The notes below the pieces were generated by a model. That model was not told the DNA's origin and did not search any database. It saw only the letters and a list, made by a program, of their open reading frames with translations. Below are positions 1 to 9,516 of a stretch of 64,000 bases of DNA, piece by piece. The stretch is taken from the NCBI GenBank assembly GCA_033763835.1, contig JANRJS010000002.1, forward strand, positions 17,366-81,365. The letters run 5' to 3'. Made by a program: the position numbers and the translations under genes. The DNA is from JAPKYZ01 sp033763835 (GTDB lineage Bacteria; Acidobacteriota; Terriglobia; Bryobacterales; Bryobacteraceae). The stretch's first letter is position 1. Each line of letters begins with the position of its first letter.

Positions 1-1635
1 GGCCCGGTGACGTTCGTGAAGTCGGACCGGTGGTATCAGAACTGGAATCTGGGCGCTTTTGCGCCTCGGCTGGGACTAACGTGGTCGCCCGGCAGTTCGA
101 ACAAGATGGTGGTCCGCGCGGGCTACGGTGTCGCCTTCGACCCGATCTCGACATTCCAGGTGACGTCAATCGCCACCGCCGTTCCCGGACAAACCTACAC
201 GTGCCAATCGACGCTGGGCGCCGCGACGACGGTAGGCTGCCAAGCGGTTCCCGACGTGCGGCTGTCCGACAACTTCCCCACGGAGCTGAACGCGCCGACC
301 GCGAAGCCTTCGAGCTTCCTGACACCTCCCGCGCAGGTGCTGGCTAATGCGCCGGTAGCTCGCGTGTTCGATCAGGGATTGAAATTACCAACCGTTCACA
401 TGTGGAATCTAACGATCCAGCGCGAACTGCCCGGCGGTTACGTCGCATCGCTCGGCTACGTGGGACGCCGCGGAACGCGGCTCTATCGTACCTGGGATAT
501 GAATCAGGTGAACGCGGAACCGGTTCTACCTTCGTTCCTTGCGATGCAGCGGAACATCTCGATTTCTGGATGCCGCGCGGACGGAACGCTCGCCAACAAT
601 ACGCCGTGCCCCGGGGCGTCGGGCGTCCCGATTTTGCAGCAGGGCGTCGCTACCCAAGCGTTCGTGAACTCGGCGCTCACGACGACGGATCTGAACCAGA
701 ACGCGGCGGGCAACTTCGCGGGACGGCTGGAGCAAAACTTCTTGGCCGCCCGCCTACGTCCCAACCAGCAGTTCGCGCAGATTCTCTACTACGACAACGG
801 CGCGGACTCCGTTTATCATTCGCTGCAGTTGAGCTTCCGCAAGCGGTTCGACTCGGCCGGTTTGCTACTGAACGGTGCATATACACTTTCGAAGTCGATC
901 GACAATCTGTCGCTCGATCCGATCGCGGCAACGGCCGGCGGCGGCCTGACCACTACGGCGGCCCGCACTCCCGCCGATTCGCGCAACTACGACAACGAGC
1001 GCGCGAGATCCGATTTCGACCAGCGCCATGTGGTCAACATCACCGGCATTTACGAACTGCCGTTCGGTCAGGGTAAACGGATCTTCGGCAACGTGGGCCG
1101 CGCGGTCAACACGATCGTCGGCGGCTGGAGCGTCAATGGCATTTACACGTTCCAGTCCGGCGAGCCGTTCACCGTGCGATCCGGCTTTTTGACGCACAAC
1201 TTCTCCGCCCAGTCGCGCGCCGACCTGAGGTCCGGAGTCGCGCTGCCCTCGGCGCAACTGCAGGACAAGCAGGGTGTGGTGGGGCCGGTGTTTTTCCAGA
1301 ACGCCGACGCGTTCGCCATTCCGGCGCCGGGCCAGTTGGGCATGGGACGCAACATGTTCCAGGGGCCGATTTATTGGAACCTGGACGCGAGCGTCTCAAA
1401 GGGCTTCCAGATCACCGAACGCGTGAAGATGGTGTTTCGCGCCGAGGCGTTTAACGCGCTGAATCACCCGAATTTCCGCAATCCACGCGACGCCTCCGTC
1501 GGCTCCCCGGCGATCAATTCGACGGTGTTCGGGCAGGCGTGCTGCGTGACGCTCTCGACCGCGTCGAGCGCTACGACCAATCAGAACGGCGAAAGCTGGC
1601 GCGTGCTGCAACTCGCGTTGAAGCTCTCGTTTTAG
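1..1635 (+). CDS. Oar-like TonB-dependent outer-membrane receptor, C-terminal part (5' end outside window)
   Basis: The reading frame is open from the first base, so this is the 3' part of a longer gene; a GTG at base 7 is just an internal codon. The visible ~544 residues are beta-barrel sequence typical of the large acidobacterial Oar-like receptors: repeated aromatic-rich strands, the phrase PRLGLTWSP, the segment NGAYTLSKSIDN, the segment IYELPFGQGKR, a late GGWSVNGIYTFQSGEPF stretch, and a C-terminal strand ending LALKLSF with the terminal Phe expected for an outer-membrane barrel. Family members have a signal peptide, a carboxypeptidase-regulatory-like domain and a plug, all lost upstream here. 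The likely role is uptake or surface binding of a large ligand; the substrate cannot be read from the sequence. It converges on the metal-efflux pump gene with a 4-base stop-stop overlap. Confidence 0.9.
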   Translation, partial: GPVTFVKSDRWYQNWNLGAFAPRLGLTWSPGSSNKMVVRAGYGVAFDPISTFQVTSIATAVPGQTYTCQSTLGAATTVGCQAVPDVRLSDNFPTELNAPTAKPSSFLTPPAQVLANAPVARVFDQGLKLPTVHMWNLTIQRELPGGYVASLGYVGRRGTRLYRTWDMNQVNAEPVLPSFLAMQRNISISGCRADGTLANNTPCPGASGVPILQQGVATQAFVNSALTTTDLNQNAAGNFAGRLEQNFLAARLRPNQQFAQILYYDNGADSVYHSLQLSFRKRFDSAGLLLNGAYTLSKSIDNLSLDPIAATAGGGLTTTAARTPADSRNYDNERARSDFDQRHVVNITGIYELPFGQGKRIFGNVGRAVNTIVGGWSVNGIYTFQSGEPFTVRSGFLTHNFSAQSRADLRSGVALPSAQLQDKQGVVGPVFFQNADAFAIPAPGQLGMGRNMFQGPIYWNLDASVSKGFQITERVKMVFRAEAFNALNHPNFRNPRDASVGSPAINSTVFGQACCVTLSTASSATTNQNGESWRVLQLALKLSF

Positions 1636-4600
1636 CGGCTGCGCCGCCTCTCGCTCCAGAAATAAAGCGACGGCACCACCACCATATTCAGCAGCGTGGA
1701 CGACGCGAGTCCGAACAAAATCACCGTCGCCATGGGAGCCTGAATCTCGCTACCGGGCTGGCCCGCCCCGAGGGCGATCGGAATTAGCGCCAGTCCGGCG
1801 GCTAGGGCGGTCATCAGAATCGGTGACACGCGCTCCATCGCGCCGCGGGTTACGGCCTCGCGCAAATCCGCGACGCCTTCCTTTTCGCGAAGGTGCTTGA
1901 CATGCGCGATCAGCATAATGCCGTTGCGCGTCGCGATACCGAGTAACGCAATGAATCCGACGATCGACGCGAGCGAAAGCACACCGCCCGACGCGAACAC
2001 GCCGATCGTTCCGCCGACGAGCGCGAGCGGCAAGTTGATCATGATCAGCAGGGCCTCGCGGTATGAACCGAATGCCGTGGCGAGCAACAACAGGATACCC
2101 GCCACCACGCCGATGCCGAGCAACGCCAGCCGTCGTGACGCGCGCTCTTCGCCTTCGAATTGCCCGCCGTACTCGATGCGGTAGCCGGGCGGCAAGGGCA
2201 CCGCTTCCGAGACGCGTAGGCGAATCTCTTCCACAGTGGATCGCATATCCCGTCCGGTGACATTCGCATGTACGACGATCTTTCGTTGCACACCTTCTCG
2301 CGACACGAAGTTGGGCGCGGCGGTTTCCGAGACGGTGGCGAGCGCCGACAGCCGCACCCGCGCGCCTGCCGGGGTGTCCAGCGGAGTATCGGGCAGATTC
2401 GCGCCCGCTTGACCGGCCGCCGCGCCGGAGAAACGCAATACCAGTGGATAACTCACTTGCCCTTCGTAAATGCGGCCCACCTCGCGCCCGATCACGGCCG
2501 TTTCGAGCTTTGCGGCCAGCGCACCGGGCGACAATCCGTACCGGGTGGCGACGGCGTCGTTCGCGCGAATGCGCAAGGTAGGCACTTCCACCTGCCGTTC
2601 CACTCCCAAATCTACGACGCCGGCCACCGGCCTCATCGCGGTTTCGACGCGCTGCGCCAGAGCCCGCAACTCGTTTAGATCGTCGCCGAACAACTTCACC
2701 GCGATGTTCGAGCGTTGGCCGGACAGCATGTGATCGATACGATGCGAGATCGGTTGGCCGATGTCGAAATTCGTGCCAGGTATGAGCTTGAGGCGCTCCC
2801 GCAGCTCATTCATCACCTGGTCCTTCGAGCGGTCCTTCAACGCCAGCCGGACGTCGATCTCAAACGTCTCGACGCCCGCGCCGTGTTCGTCGAGTTCCGC
2901 GCGTCCGGTACGGCGCCCCGTCGAAACGACTTCGGGGATCGCTAGCATGATCCGTTCCGCCGCCGTGCCAAGGCGATTGCTTTCTTCCAGGCTCGTGCCG
3001 GGCAGCGTCACGGCGCCTACCGTGAGCGCGCCTTCGTTGAACTCGGGTAAGAACGCCCGGCCCATCGAAAACGTGGAGACACCCGCAGCCACGACGGCGG
3101 CGAGCGCCAAGGCGGCGAGTGATCTCGGATGGTCTAGCGACCAGCGCAACGGGGCTTTGTAGGCGCGCTTCAGCTGGCGCACCAGCCAAGGCTCTCGGCC
3201 CCCGAGAATCGACCGCGCGCGAGGCAGAAGAAGCGAACACAGCGCGGGTGTTACGGTTAGCGCTACCACCAGCGACATGGCTAAAGCCGCCAGATAAGCG
3301 AACGCAAGGGGCCGCAGCAGACGGCCCTCGACACTATCCAGCGCGAAGAGCGGAAGGAACACGATGCCCACGATGATCGTGGCGAAGACCACGGATCCGC
3401 GAATCTCGCTCGACGCGCGGTAAACGACGTCCAGCGAAGGGAGCCGCCCCGATTCCGGCTTCGCCCAGTTTTCCCGCAAGCGGCGCACGACGTTTTCGAC
3501 ATCGATGATGGCGTCGTCCACCAGTTCCCCGATGGCGATCGCGAGACCGCCTAAGCTCATCGAGTTGATCGACTGTCCGGTGAAGCGCAGCGCCAGCACC
3601 GCCGCCAGCAGCGATACCGGTAAAGCCACCAGCGTGATGCCCACCGCGCGCCCGTTCATCAGGAAGGCCAGCACCACGAGCACCACCAGAATCGCCCCGT
3701 CGCGTAAAGCCTTGCGTAGATTTTCGAGCGAGCGCTCGATGAAGTCGGCTTGCCGGAACACGAACCGGTCGATCTTAAGCGCTTTGGGCATCGTGCGCTC
3801 GATCTCGTCAAGTTCGGCGGCCACGGCGTCCGTTAGACGCAGCGTGTTAGCGCCGGGCTGTTTCAGAATCGCCAGCATCACCGCCGGGCTTCCGTTCAAC
3901 GAAGCGTCCCCGCGCTTCAATGCCGCGCCCACCGCCACTTCGGCGACGTCGCGCACTCGAACCGGCTGCGTCCCGGCGGCGCGCAAGGGAATCGCGCCGA
4001 TCTCTTCGACATTCGACGCGCGGCCCCACGCCTGAATTTGATACTCGGTTGCGCCTGCCAGCCGAAAACCGGGCGACGCGTTGCGGCTTGCACCGGCGAG
4101 CGCCCGTTCCACTTCGTCGAGCGACATCCCGTAGCGCGCCAGGCGAACGGGATCGACGCGCACTTCATACTGCTTGCGGCCGCCGCCCATCGCCACCACT
4201 TGCGACACTCCGGCGACGGAGAGCAATCGCCGCCGCATTACGTTATCGGCGAACGAGCGAAGTTCGAGCGCGCCTTCGGGCGAGGAATCTTCCGAGCGCA
4301 TTGCGACGAACTGAATCTCGCCCATGATCGACGAAACCGGCGCGAGCAGCGGCCGCGAGACTTGCTCCGGCAGCGACCCCGAGATCAATGCGAGCTTCTC
4401 GGTCACCGTTTGGCGCGCGCGATACACCTCCTCGCCCCAATCGAAATCGACATGTACGATGGCGAACCCCGCCCCTGTGTAGGAGCGCACGCGGCGCACG
4501 CCCGGTGCGCCGTTGACCGCCGCTTCAATGGGGAACGTCACAAGGCTTTCCAGTTCCAGCGGAGCCATCCCCCGCCCTTCAACCATGACCGTCACGGTGG

Positions 4601-4733
4601 TCGCCGTAATGTCGGGCAGCACGTCGAGCGGCACTTCGGGGAGGGCGGCGATTCCCCAAGCGACGAACGCGACTGCGAGCGCGATCACGACGCCGCGATA
4701 CTTCAGCGAAACGCGAATCAGCGAGTCAAGCAT
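1632..4733 (-). CDS. CusA/CzcA-family heavy-metal RND efflux pump
   Basis: 1033 residues, the usual length of an HME-RND inner-membrane pump. The N-terminus carries the first transmembrane helix followed by a long periplasmic loop; a TM4 region near residue 400 contains the acidic motif GELVDDAIIDVENVVRRL, where charged residues drive proton-coupled transport. The second half has a typical second porter loop (LSGQRSNIAVKLFGDDL) and the C-terminal helix bundle ending near PSLYFW. The TM4 motif is neither the classical CzcA form (DFG..DGA) nor the CusA form, so the metal is uncertain. The start codon overlaps the adaptor stop as TAATG. The gene is last in a leftward operon with adaptor and outer-membrane channel, the normal tripartite set for pumping metal ions out of the periplasm or cytoplasm. 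Confidence 0.93.
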   Translation of the reverse strand: MLDSLIRVSLKYRGVVIALAVAFVAWGIAALPEVPLDVLPDITATTVTVMVEGRGMAPLELESLVTFPIEAAVNGAPGVRRVRSYTGAGFAIVHVDFDWGEEVYRARQTVTEKLALISGSLPEQVSRPLLAPVSSIMGEIQFVAMRSEDSSPEGALELRSFADNVMRRRLLSVAGVSQVVAMGGGRKQYEVRVDPVRLARYGMSLDEVERALAGASRNASPGFRLAGATEYQIQAWGRASNVEEIGAIPLRAAGTQPVRVRDVAEVAVGAALKRGDASLNGSPAVMLAILKQPGANTLRLTDAVAAELDEIERTMPKALKIDRFVFRQADFIERSLENLRKALRDGAILVVLVVLAFLMNGRAVGITLVALPVSLLAAVLALRFTGQSINSMSLGGLAIAIGELVDDAIIDVENVVRRLRENWAKPESGRLPSLDVVYRASSEIRGSVVFATIIVGIVFLPLFALDSVEGRLLRPLAFAYLAALAMSLVVALTVTPALCSLLLPRARSILGGREPWLVRQLKRAYKAPLRWSLDHPRSLAALALAAVVAAGVSTFSMGRAFLPEFNEGALTVGAVTLPGTSLEESNRLGTAAERIMLAIPEVVSTGRRTGRAELDEHGAGVETFEIDVRLALKDRSKDQVMNELRERLKLIPGTNFDIGQPISHRIDHMLSGQRSNIAVKLFGDDLNELRALAQRVETAMRPVAGVVDLGVERQVEVPTLRIRANDAVATRYGLSPGALAAKLETAVIGREVGRIYEGQVSYPLVLRFSGAAAGQAGANLPDTPLDTPAGARVRLSALATVSETAAPNFVSREGVQRKIVVHANVTGRDMRSTVEEIRLRVSEAVPLPPGYRIEYGGQFEGEERASRRLALLGIGVVAGILLLLATAFGSYREALLIMINLPLALVGGTIGVFASGGVLSLASIVGFIALLGIATRNGIMLIAHVKHLREKEGVADLREAVTRGAMERVSPILMTALAAGLALIPIALGAGQPGSEIQAPMATVILFGLASSTLLNMVVVPSLYFWSERRRSR

Positions 4734-5920
4734 TAATGCACGTGTCCATGGTCCGGAACGCCGCCGCCCGCCGATGCGAGGCGGAGCAGGTACGCTCCTT
4801 TTACGGCGACACGGTCGCCTTTCGCAACGCCTTCGAGAATCTCCACGAAGTCCCCGCTACGAATGCCGGTGCGGACCGGACGGCGCTCGAAATGTTCGTT
4901 ATCCCGGCGGACATACACAACCTTTGCCGCGCCCTCGTCGACTAAAGCGGATTCGAGGACGGCGGTGGAGGCGAGTGTTCGAGCCGTAGGAAGCGCAAGC
5001 GTTACCGCTTGCCCGATTGCGAATCGCCGCCCGCGGTTATCGAGAGCGAATGTGATTGGCAATGTGCGCGTCTCGGAGTCGAGCAGCCGGCCAACGGTTA
5101 GCAAGCCGCCCGCGGCGGTCGTCTCTCCGGCATGCTCGATTCGCGCGGTACGTAAGGTTTGCGCGAGGTGCGCGTTCGCTTCGGGCAACGCACCCACCAC
5201 GGTGACCGACGATGCGTCCACCAACCGGAACAGCGGCGCATGCTCTTCGACATTCGCTCCGTGTACCGCGAGAATCTGGCTCACCACTCCGTCGATGGGC
5301 GCGCGGATCAAGAATCGCCGGACACCCTGCTCGCGGCCCTCGGCTTCGCGCGACGCCTCGTATTGCTTCAGTCGCGCCTCGGCGGCCGCCAAGCGAGCCT
5401 TCGCCGTGGTCTCTTCGAGCAGCGCGACTTCCAGGCGATGCTCGGACGCCGCGCCCGCTTTCACCAGCCGTTCGGCGCGCTCGCGATCGACCTTCGCGTG
5501 GCCGAGTTCCGCGCGCGCTTCCGCTTCTGCCAGTTCGAGCGTGGGCAGATCGGCGGCGGCGTTCGTCGGCGGCAGAACTCCGGCGAGCACCGTGCCCTTC
5601 GTCACGTTCGCCCCGAGTTCGAGCGGCGTGTCGATCGCCAGACGGCCCGCGAGCGGAGCGGTCACTTCGGCAATCCCCGTCGCGCGGGCACGCACTTCAG
5701 CGGGGATCCGCAGTTCCTCTCGCAACTCGCGCTCGACGACGAGGCCGACCTCGAAGCCGAGCAGCTTCTGCTGCTCCTGGCTGAAGTGGATCACCCCCGC
5801 CTCCTCGGGGCCGTGCTCGTGAGCACCGTGCTCGTGCAGCGCCTCCGCCGCAGCCTTCGTCGTCTCCGGCGCGCGTTGGCATGCGCTTAACGCGAGCGCC
5901 ACAAGGAGAATTCGTCTCAC
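4733..5920 (-). CDS. Periplasmic adaptor (membrane fusion) subunit of the metal RND pump, CusB/CzcB-like lipoprotein
   Basis: 395 residues starting with GTG, whose GTG overlaps the TGA of the upstream channel gene (GTGA). A short signal sequence ends in a lipobox (LSAC, Cys14), so it is probably lipid-anchored. Just after it comes a histidine-rich stretch (HEHGAHEHGPEE, about residues 29-40) and the protein ends in DHGHVH; both look like metal-binding tails. The rest shows the adaptor pattern: barrel-sandwich half motif, an alpha-helical hairpin rich in Ala/Glu/Arg (about residues 130-200), a second lipoyl-like half (IDGVVSQILAVHGANVEE) and a C-terminal membrane-proximal domain (VAKGDRVAVKGAYLL). 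It would bridge the RND pump and the outer-membrane channel. Metal specificity is not readable. Confidence 0.9.
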   Translation of the reverse strand: MRRILLVALALSACQRAPETTKAAAEALHEHGAHEHGPEEAGVIHFSQEQQKLLGFEVGLVVERELREELRIPAEVRARATGIAEVTAPLAGRLAIDTPLELGANVTKGTVLAGVLPPTNAAADLPTLELAEAEARAELGHAKVDRERAERLVKAGAASEHRLEVALLEETTAKARLAAAEARLKQYEASREAEGREQGVRRFLIRAPIDGVVSQILAVHGANVEEHAPLFRLVDASSVTVVGALPEANAHLAQTLRTARIEHAGETTAAGGLLTVGRLLDSETRTLPITFALDNRGRRFAIGQAVTLALPTARTLASTAVLESALVDEGAAKVVYVRRDNEHFERRPVRTGIRSGDFVEILEGVAKGDRVAVKGAYLLRLASAGGGVPDHGHVH

Positions 5921-7125
5921 GGTTGCACCTCCAAACCGGCCGCCCGGTCGAGTTCGAGTTGCGCGTTCTTCACCGCCGCCGCCAGATCGATCGAACGCAG
6001 TTGCGCCAACCGCTCCACGCGCACGGCGTCCAGTAACTCCAGGATTCCGATTTCGCCCTCTTGATACGCGATCCGCGCGATCCGTACCAATTCGGCTCCA
6101 CCGGCGAGTTGCGTGGAGCGGTATTCGGCAAGCGCTCTCCGTCTGGTTGCGAGAGCTTCGAGAGCGCCCGAGATTTCGGCGCGTACGCGTTGTTCGATCG
6201 CCAAACGAACCGCCGCCAGCGACCGTTGCTCCGCCGAGAGGCGAGCGACTTCGAACTGGCCGCGATTGAAGCTCGGAATCGGGACGCTGATTCCGGCTAC
6301 GTAAGCGGTGTCGTTCGCGAACCCCGTATTGGCGCGCTTCATGCCGGCGTTAATCGTCGGGTCGGGGCGACGTAGACGGTCGGCGGCCTGCTGTTCAATG
6401 GCGAGCGTGGCGAGCGTCCGATCCACGGTCCGCAGTTCGGCCCGCGTCGCGAGCGCGCGGGTTGCGATCTCCTCGGGCGTGGCCGCGAAGGCGGGCGTAT
6501 CGAGCGTTCCGCTCGCAAGTCCCGCCCCCGGAACGAAAGCCCGCACTCGCGCCAGGGCCACCGCTTGCGCCGCTTCCGCCGCGCCCCGGTCGGCGTCGAT
6601 CTCCGAGATCTCGCGCTCGCCGCGCAAACGGTCGTAGCGCGAACCTTCGCCCAAACGCTCGCGCGTCGAAAGGATCTCGGTCAATTCGCGCAATTGTACG
6701 AGCGTCGCGGCCAGCGCCGCCACACGCTCCTGCGCCGCCAGCAGATCGAAGAACGCCATGCGTAAGGCGATTCTCTGCTCCCACCACTGCGCATCGCGAG
6801 CGGCCTCGGCGGCGGTCACGCGCGACTGCCCCGATTGCTCGAGCAACTTGCGCCGTCCGCTGAACGGAAGGGTCTGTTCGACCTGCAAGAACTCGGTGAA
6901 TCCCGCGCCTTCGCGGCTGTAGCTCACGGATGGATTCGCCAGTAGCGCTCGGCCCCGACCCTCGGCGGCGACCGCGGCGATCCCCTCGTCAAGCGCGACG
7001 CGGCGCGGGCTTCTTGCGAACTCTTCGAGCACACGCGCTTCGGTCCATAGGTCCTGCGAACATAAACTCGGCGCGGCCAAGGGGATGAGCGCCAAAAGAA
7101 AAGGGCGCATCGATACACTCCTCAA
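5917..7125 (-). CDS. TolC-like outer-membrane channel of the metal RND system (CzcC/CusC type)
   Basis: 402 residues; an alternative ATG fifteen bases downstream gives MRPFLLALIPLAAPSLCSQ, a clean signal peptide, so the true start may be 7110. The body is the usual outer-membrane-efflux-protein arrangement: two helical repeats with long Ala/Glu/Arg-rich coiled segments (residues ~50-220 and ~270-400) and short beta-strand stretches. It is the first of the three structural efflux genes, overlapping the adaptor gene by four bases. It forms the exit duct across the outer membrane. Family assignment is confident; the exact substrate is inferred only from the neighbouring heavy-metal-type pump and His-rich adaptor. 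Confidence 0.88.
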   Translation of the reverse strand: MRSVSMRPFLLALIPLAAPSLCSQDLWTEARVLEEFARSPRRVALDEGIAAVAAEGRGRALLANPSVSYSREGAGFTEFLQVEQTLPFSGRRKLLEQSGQSRVTAAEAARDAQWWEQRIALRMAFFDLLAAQERVAALAATLVQLRELTEILSTRERLGEGSRYDRLRGEREISEIDADRGAAEAAQAVALARVRAFVPGAGLASGTLDTPAFAATPEEIATRALATRAELRTVDRTLATLAIEQQAADRLRRPDPTINAGMKRANTGFANDTAYVAGISVPIPSFNRGQFEVARLSAEQRSLAAVRLAIEQRVRAEISGALEALATRRRALAEYRSTQLAGGAELVRIARIAYQEGEIGILELLDAVRVERLAQLRSIDLAAAVKNAQLELDRAAGLEVQP

Positions 7126-7166
7126 ACGGACGATGCGACGGCGAGGCCGTCAGTCGCGATAAGGCG

Positions 7167-7499
7167 TTAGCGGGTAGGAGGAGGGCGAGGCGATTCGGGG
7201 CGTCCGCGCGGAGGGCTATGATCCGGCTCGGGTCGCACCTCGATGCCATGCGGACGGCGCGGCGCGACAACGGGAATTGATTCCGGCGTTCCGGAATCTA
7301 CAATGGCGGCGAACGGCACAACCGGCGCGGCGCTCCAATCTAAGTAAACCGCGCGTTCCGGCTGGCCGCCGATCCCATTGGTTTGCGCGTGCAGGTGGAA
7401 CGCGCCTTCGCCCGGCTCGATTCCGTCGGTATGCAGGTGCAGAAAGGGCGCGTGAACAAAACCGCACAACAGAGCGAGTATGGCCAGCGCGGCGGACAT
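7167..7499 (-). CDS. Small exported His-containing protein at the head of the metal-efflux operon (unknown function)
   Basis: 110 residues with an N-terminal hydrophobic signal-like segment (MSAALAILALLCGFVHAP) followed at once by HLHTDG and, a few residues on, FHLHAQTNG. The C-terminal third is Pro/Arg-rich. The start at 7499 is preferred over an in-frame ATG at 7547 because a GAGAG stretch sits about eight bases before it. It lies 41 bases upstream of the channel gene on the same strand, so it probably opens the efflux operon and is transcribed divergently from speA. The two HLH motifs after a signal peptide suggest periplasmic metal binding or sensing; that is inference from position and histidines. 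No family is firmly recognised. Confidence 0.6.
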   Translation of the reverse strand: MSAALAILALLCGFVHAPFLHLHTDGIEPGEGAFHLHAQTNGIGGQPERAVYLDWSAAPVVPFAAIVDSGTPESIPVVAPRRPHGIEVRPEPDHSPPRGRPESPRPPPTR

Positions 7500-7566
7500 C
7501 CGTCTCTCACTGTAACGAAAAACCTGTTGCGGCGCGGGGAGTTTCATTCGACACTGAAGGTTCCAA

Positions 7567-9516
7567 ATGAGCGCCAAGGCCGAAACCACTTTTGTGTCCT
7601 GGGAACCGGCGGACCGCTGGACCACCACCGACGCCGCCGAACTTTACGACGTCCTTCGCTGGGGTAAGGGCTATTTCTCGGTGGGCGAGAACGGCCACTT
7701 GTTCGTGCATCCGGGGAAGGATCCGGCGCGGCGCATCGATCTCAAGACGCTGATCGATTCGCTGGTCGCGCGCGGCATCCAGCCCCCGATTTTGCTGCGT
7801 TTCGGCGAGATCATCAAGAAACGGCTTTCCGAGATTCACCAGGCGTTTCAGCAGGCGATCAAGGATCACGGCTACAAGGGCGACTACCGCTGCGTCTTTC
7901 CGATCAAGGTCAATCAGCAGCGCCACGTGGTGCAGGAAGTGTACGAATTCGGGCGCCCGTATCGCTTCGGGCTCGAAGCGGGATCGAAGCCCGAGTTGCT
8001 CGCCGTGCTGGGTGTCGCCGATAACGAAACCCCGATCGTCTGCAACGGATTCAAGGACGACGAGTACATCGAGATGCTGATGCTGGCCCGCAAAATCGGG
8101 CGCGACATTACGCCGATCATCGAGAAGTACACGGAGCTCGACTTGATCCTGAAGTACGCCGAGCGCGTGGGTGTGCGGCCGAAGATCGGCGTGCGCATCA
8201 AACTCGCCAGTCGCGGCAGCGGGCGCTGGAAATCGTCGGGCGGCTATCGCTCCAAGTTCGGACTGACGGTGAGCGAAGCGCTAAACGTTCTCGAAACGCT
8301 CGAGAAGTTGGGTATGGCGGATTGCCTTACCTTGCTGCACTTCCACCTCGGCAGCCAGATCACGAACATTCGCCAGATCAAGGGCGCGGTGACGGAAGCG
8401 GCACGCGTCTACGCCGAGTTGCGCAAGGCGGGCGCGGGGCTCGAATTCATGGACGTGGGCGGCGGACTCGGCATCGACTACGACGGCTCGCAAACCGACT
8501 TCGAATCGAGCGTCAACTACACGCTGGAGGAGTACGCGAACGACATCGTGTACCACATCCAAAACATCTGCGACGAAGCCGAGGTGCCGCACCCGACGAT
8601 CATCACCGAGAGCGGGCGCGCGGTGGCGGCATACCATTCGATGCTGATCTTCAACGTGCTTGGCGTGTCCGGGTTCGGCGAGGATTCGATTCCCGACAAG
8701 GTGGGCGACGACGCGGAACAGCCGCTGGTCGATCTGCTCGAGACCTACAAGTCGCTCAACAAGCGCAACATGCTGGAGGCGTTTCACGACGCGCAGCAGT
8801 CGCTCGACTCGGCGCTGAATTTGTTCGCGCTGGGCTACATGTCGCTAAAGCAGCGGCGCGACGCGGAGAATCTTTACTGGGTGATTTGCCGGCGCGTTCT
8901 GAAGATGGCGAAAGAGCTCGACGTCTTCCCCGAGGAGTTGGAAGGTCTTGACAGTATGTTGTCGGACACGTACTTCTGCAACTTTTCGCTCTTCCAATCG
9001 ATGCCGGATAGTTGGGCCGTGAAGCAGTTGTTTCCGATTATGCCGATCCACCGGTTAAACGAACGGCCCACACGGCAGGGCGTGCTGGGCGATATTTCCT
9101 GCGACTCCGACGGCAAGGTGGACCAATTCATCGACCGCCGCGATGTGAAAAAGACGCTGCCGCTACACGCCTACACCGGCGAGTCGTCTTATTATCTGGG
9201 CGCGTTCCTGGTTGGTGCGTATCAGGAGATTTTGGGCGATCTGCACAATCTGTTCGGCGACACCAACGCCGTCCACGTGTCGTTGAACGAGGCGGGCGAA
9301 GTGGTACTCGACGAGCTCATTCCGGGCGACACGGTGCGCGAGGTGCTGGACTACGTGCAGTTCTCGACGAAGGCGCTCCAGGAGCAGTTCCGGCGCGACG
9401 TGGAGACGGCCGTCCGCGAGGGGCGCATCGGGCTTGAGGAGTCGGGCCGCTTGCGCCGTTACTACGAAGAGGGCCTGCAAGGCTACACCTATCTCGAGGA
9501 TCCCCACGAGCGCTGA
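7567..9516 (+). CDS. speA: Biosynthetic arginine decarboxylase
   Basis: 649 residues, the length of bacterial SpeA. It decarboxylates L-arginine to agmatine, the first step of the arginine route to putrescine, using PLP. The alanine-racemase-type barrel is clear: the PLP lysine is K114 in VFPIKVNQQ, HFHLGSQ lies at 258-264, and the glycine-rich phosphate-binding loop DVGGGLGIDYDGS at 296-308. The C-terminal half contains the SpeA-specific regions CNFSLFQSMPDSWA, PIMPIHRLNERP and LGAFLVGAYQEILGDLHNLFGD. A GAAGG ribosome-binding site precedes the ATG by about six bases. The gene is divergent from the metal-efflux operon with a 67-base shared gap and is followed by an overlapping TrmJ-like gene. 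Confidence 0.97.
   Translation: MSAKAETTFVSWEPADRWTTTDAAELYDVLRWGKGYFSVGENGHLFVHPGKDPARRIDLKTLIDSLVARGIQPPILLRFGEIIKKRLSEIHQAFQQAIKDHGYKGDYRCVFPIKVNQQRHVVQEVYEFGRPYRFGLEAGSKPELLAVLGVADNETPIVCNGFKDDEYIEMLMLARKIGRDITPIIEKYTELDLILKYAERVGVRPKIGVRIKLASRGSGRWKSSGGYRSKFGLTVSEALNVLETLEKLGMADCLTLLHFHLGSQITNIRQIKGAVTEAARVYAELRKAGAGLEFMDVGGGLGIDYDGSQTDFESSVNYTLEEYANDIVYHIQNICDEAEVPHPTIITESGRAVAAYHSMLIFNVLGVSGFGEDSIPDKVGDDAEQPLVDLLETYKSLNKRNMLEAFHDAQQSLDSALNLFALGYMSLKQRRDAENLYWVICRRVLKMAKELDVFPEELEGLDSMLSDTYFCNFSLFQSMPDSWAVKQLFPIMPIHRLNERPTRQGVLGDISCDSDGKVDQFIDRRDVKKTLPLHAYTGESSYYLGAFLVGAYQEILGDLHNLFGDTNAVHVSLNEAGEVVLDELIPGDTVREVLDYVQFSTKALQEQFRRDVETAVREGRIGLEESGRLRRYYEEGLQGYTYLEDPHER

Noticed and set aside
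4863..5822. Plus-strand open frame of about 319 codons across the adaptor gene
   Set aside because: Low-complexity Ser/Arg antisense shadow of the adaptor; the minus strand has full family features.
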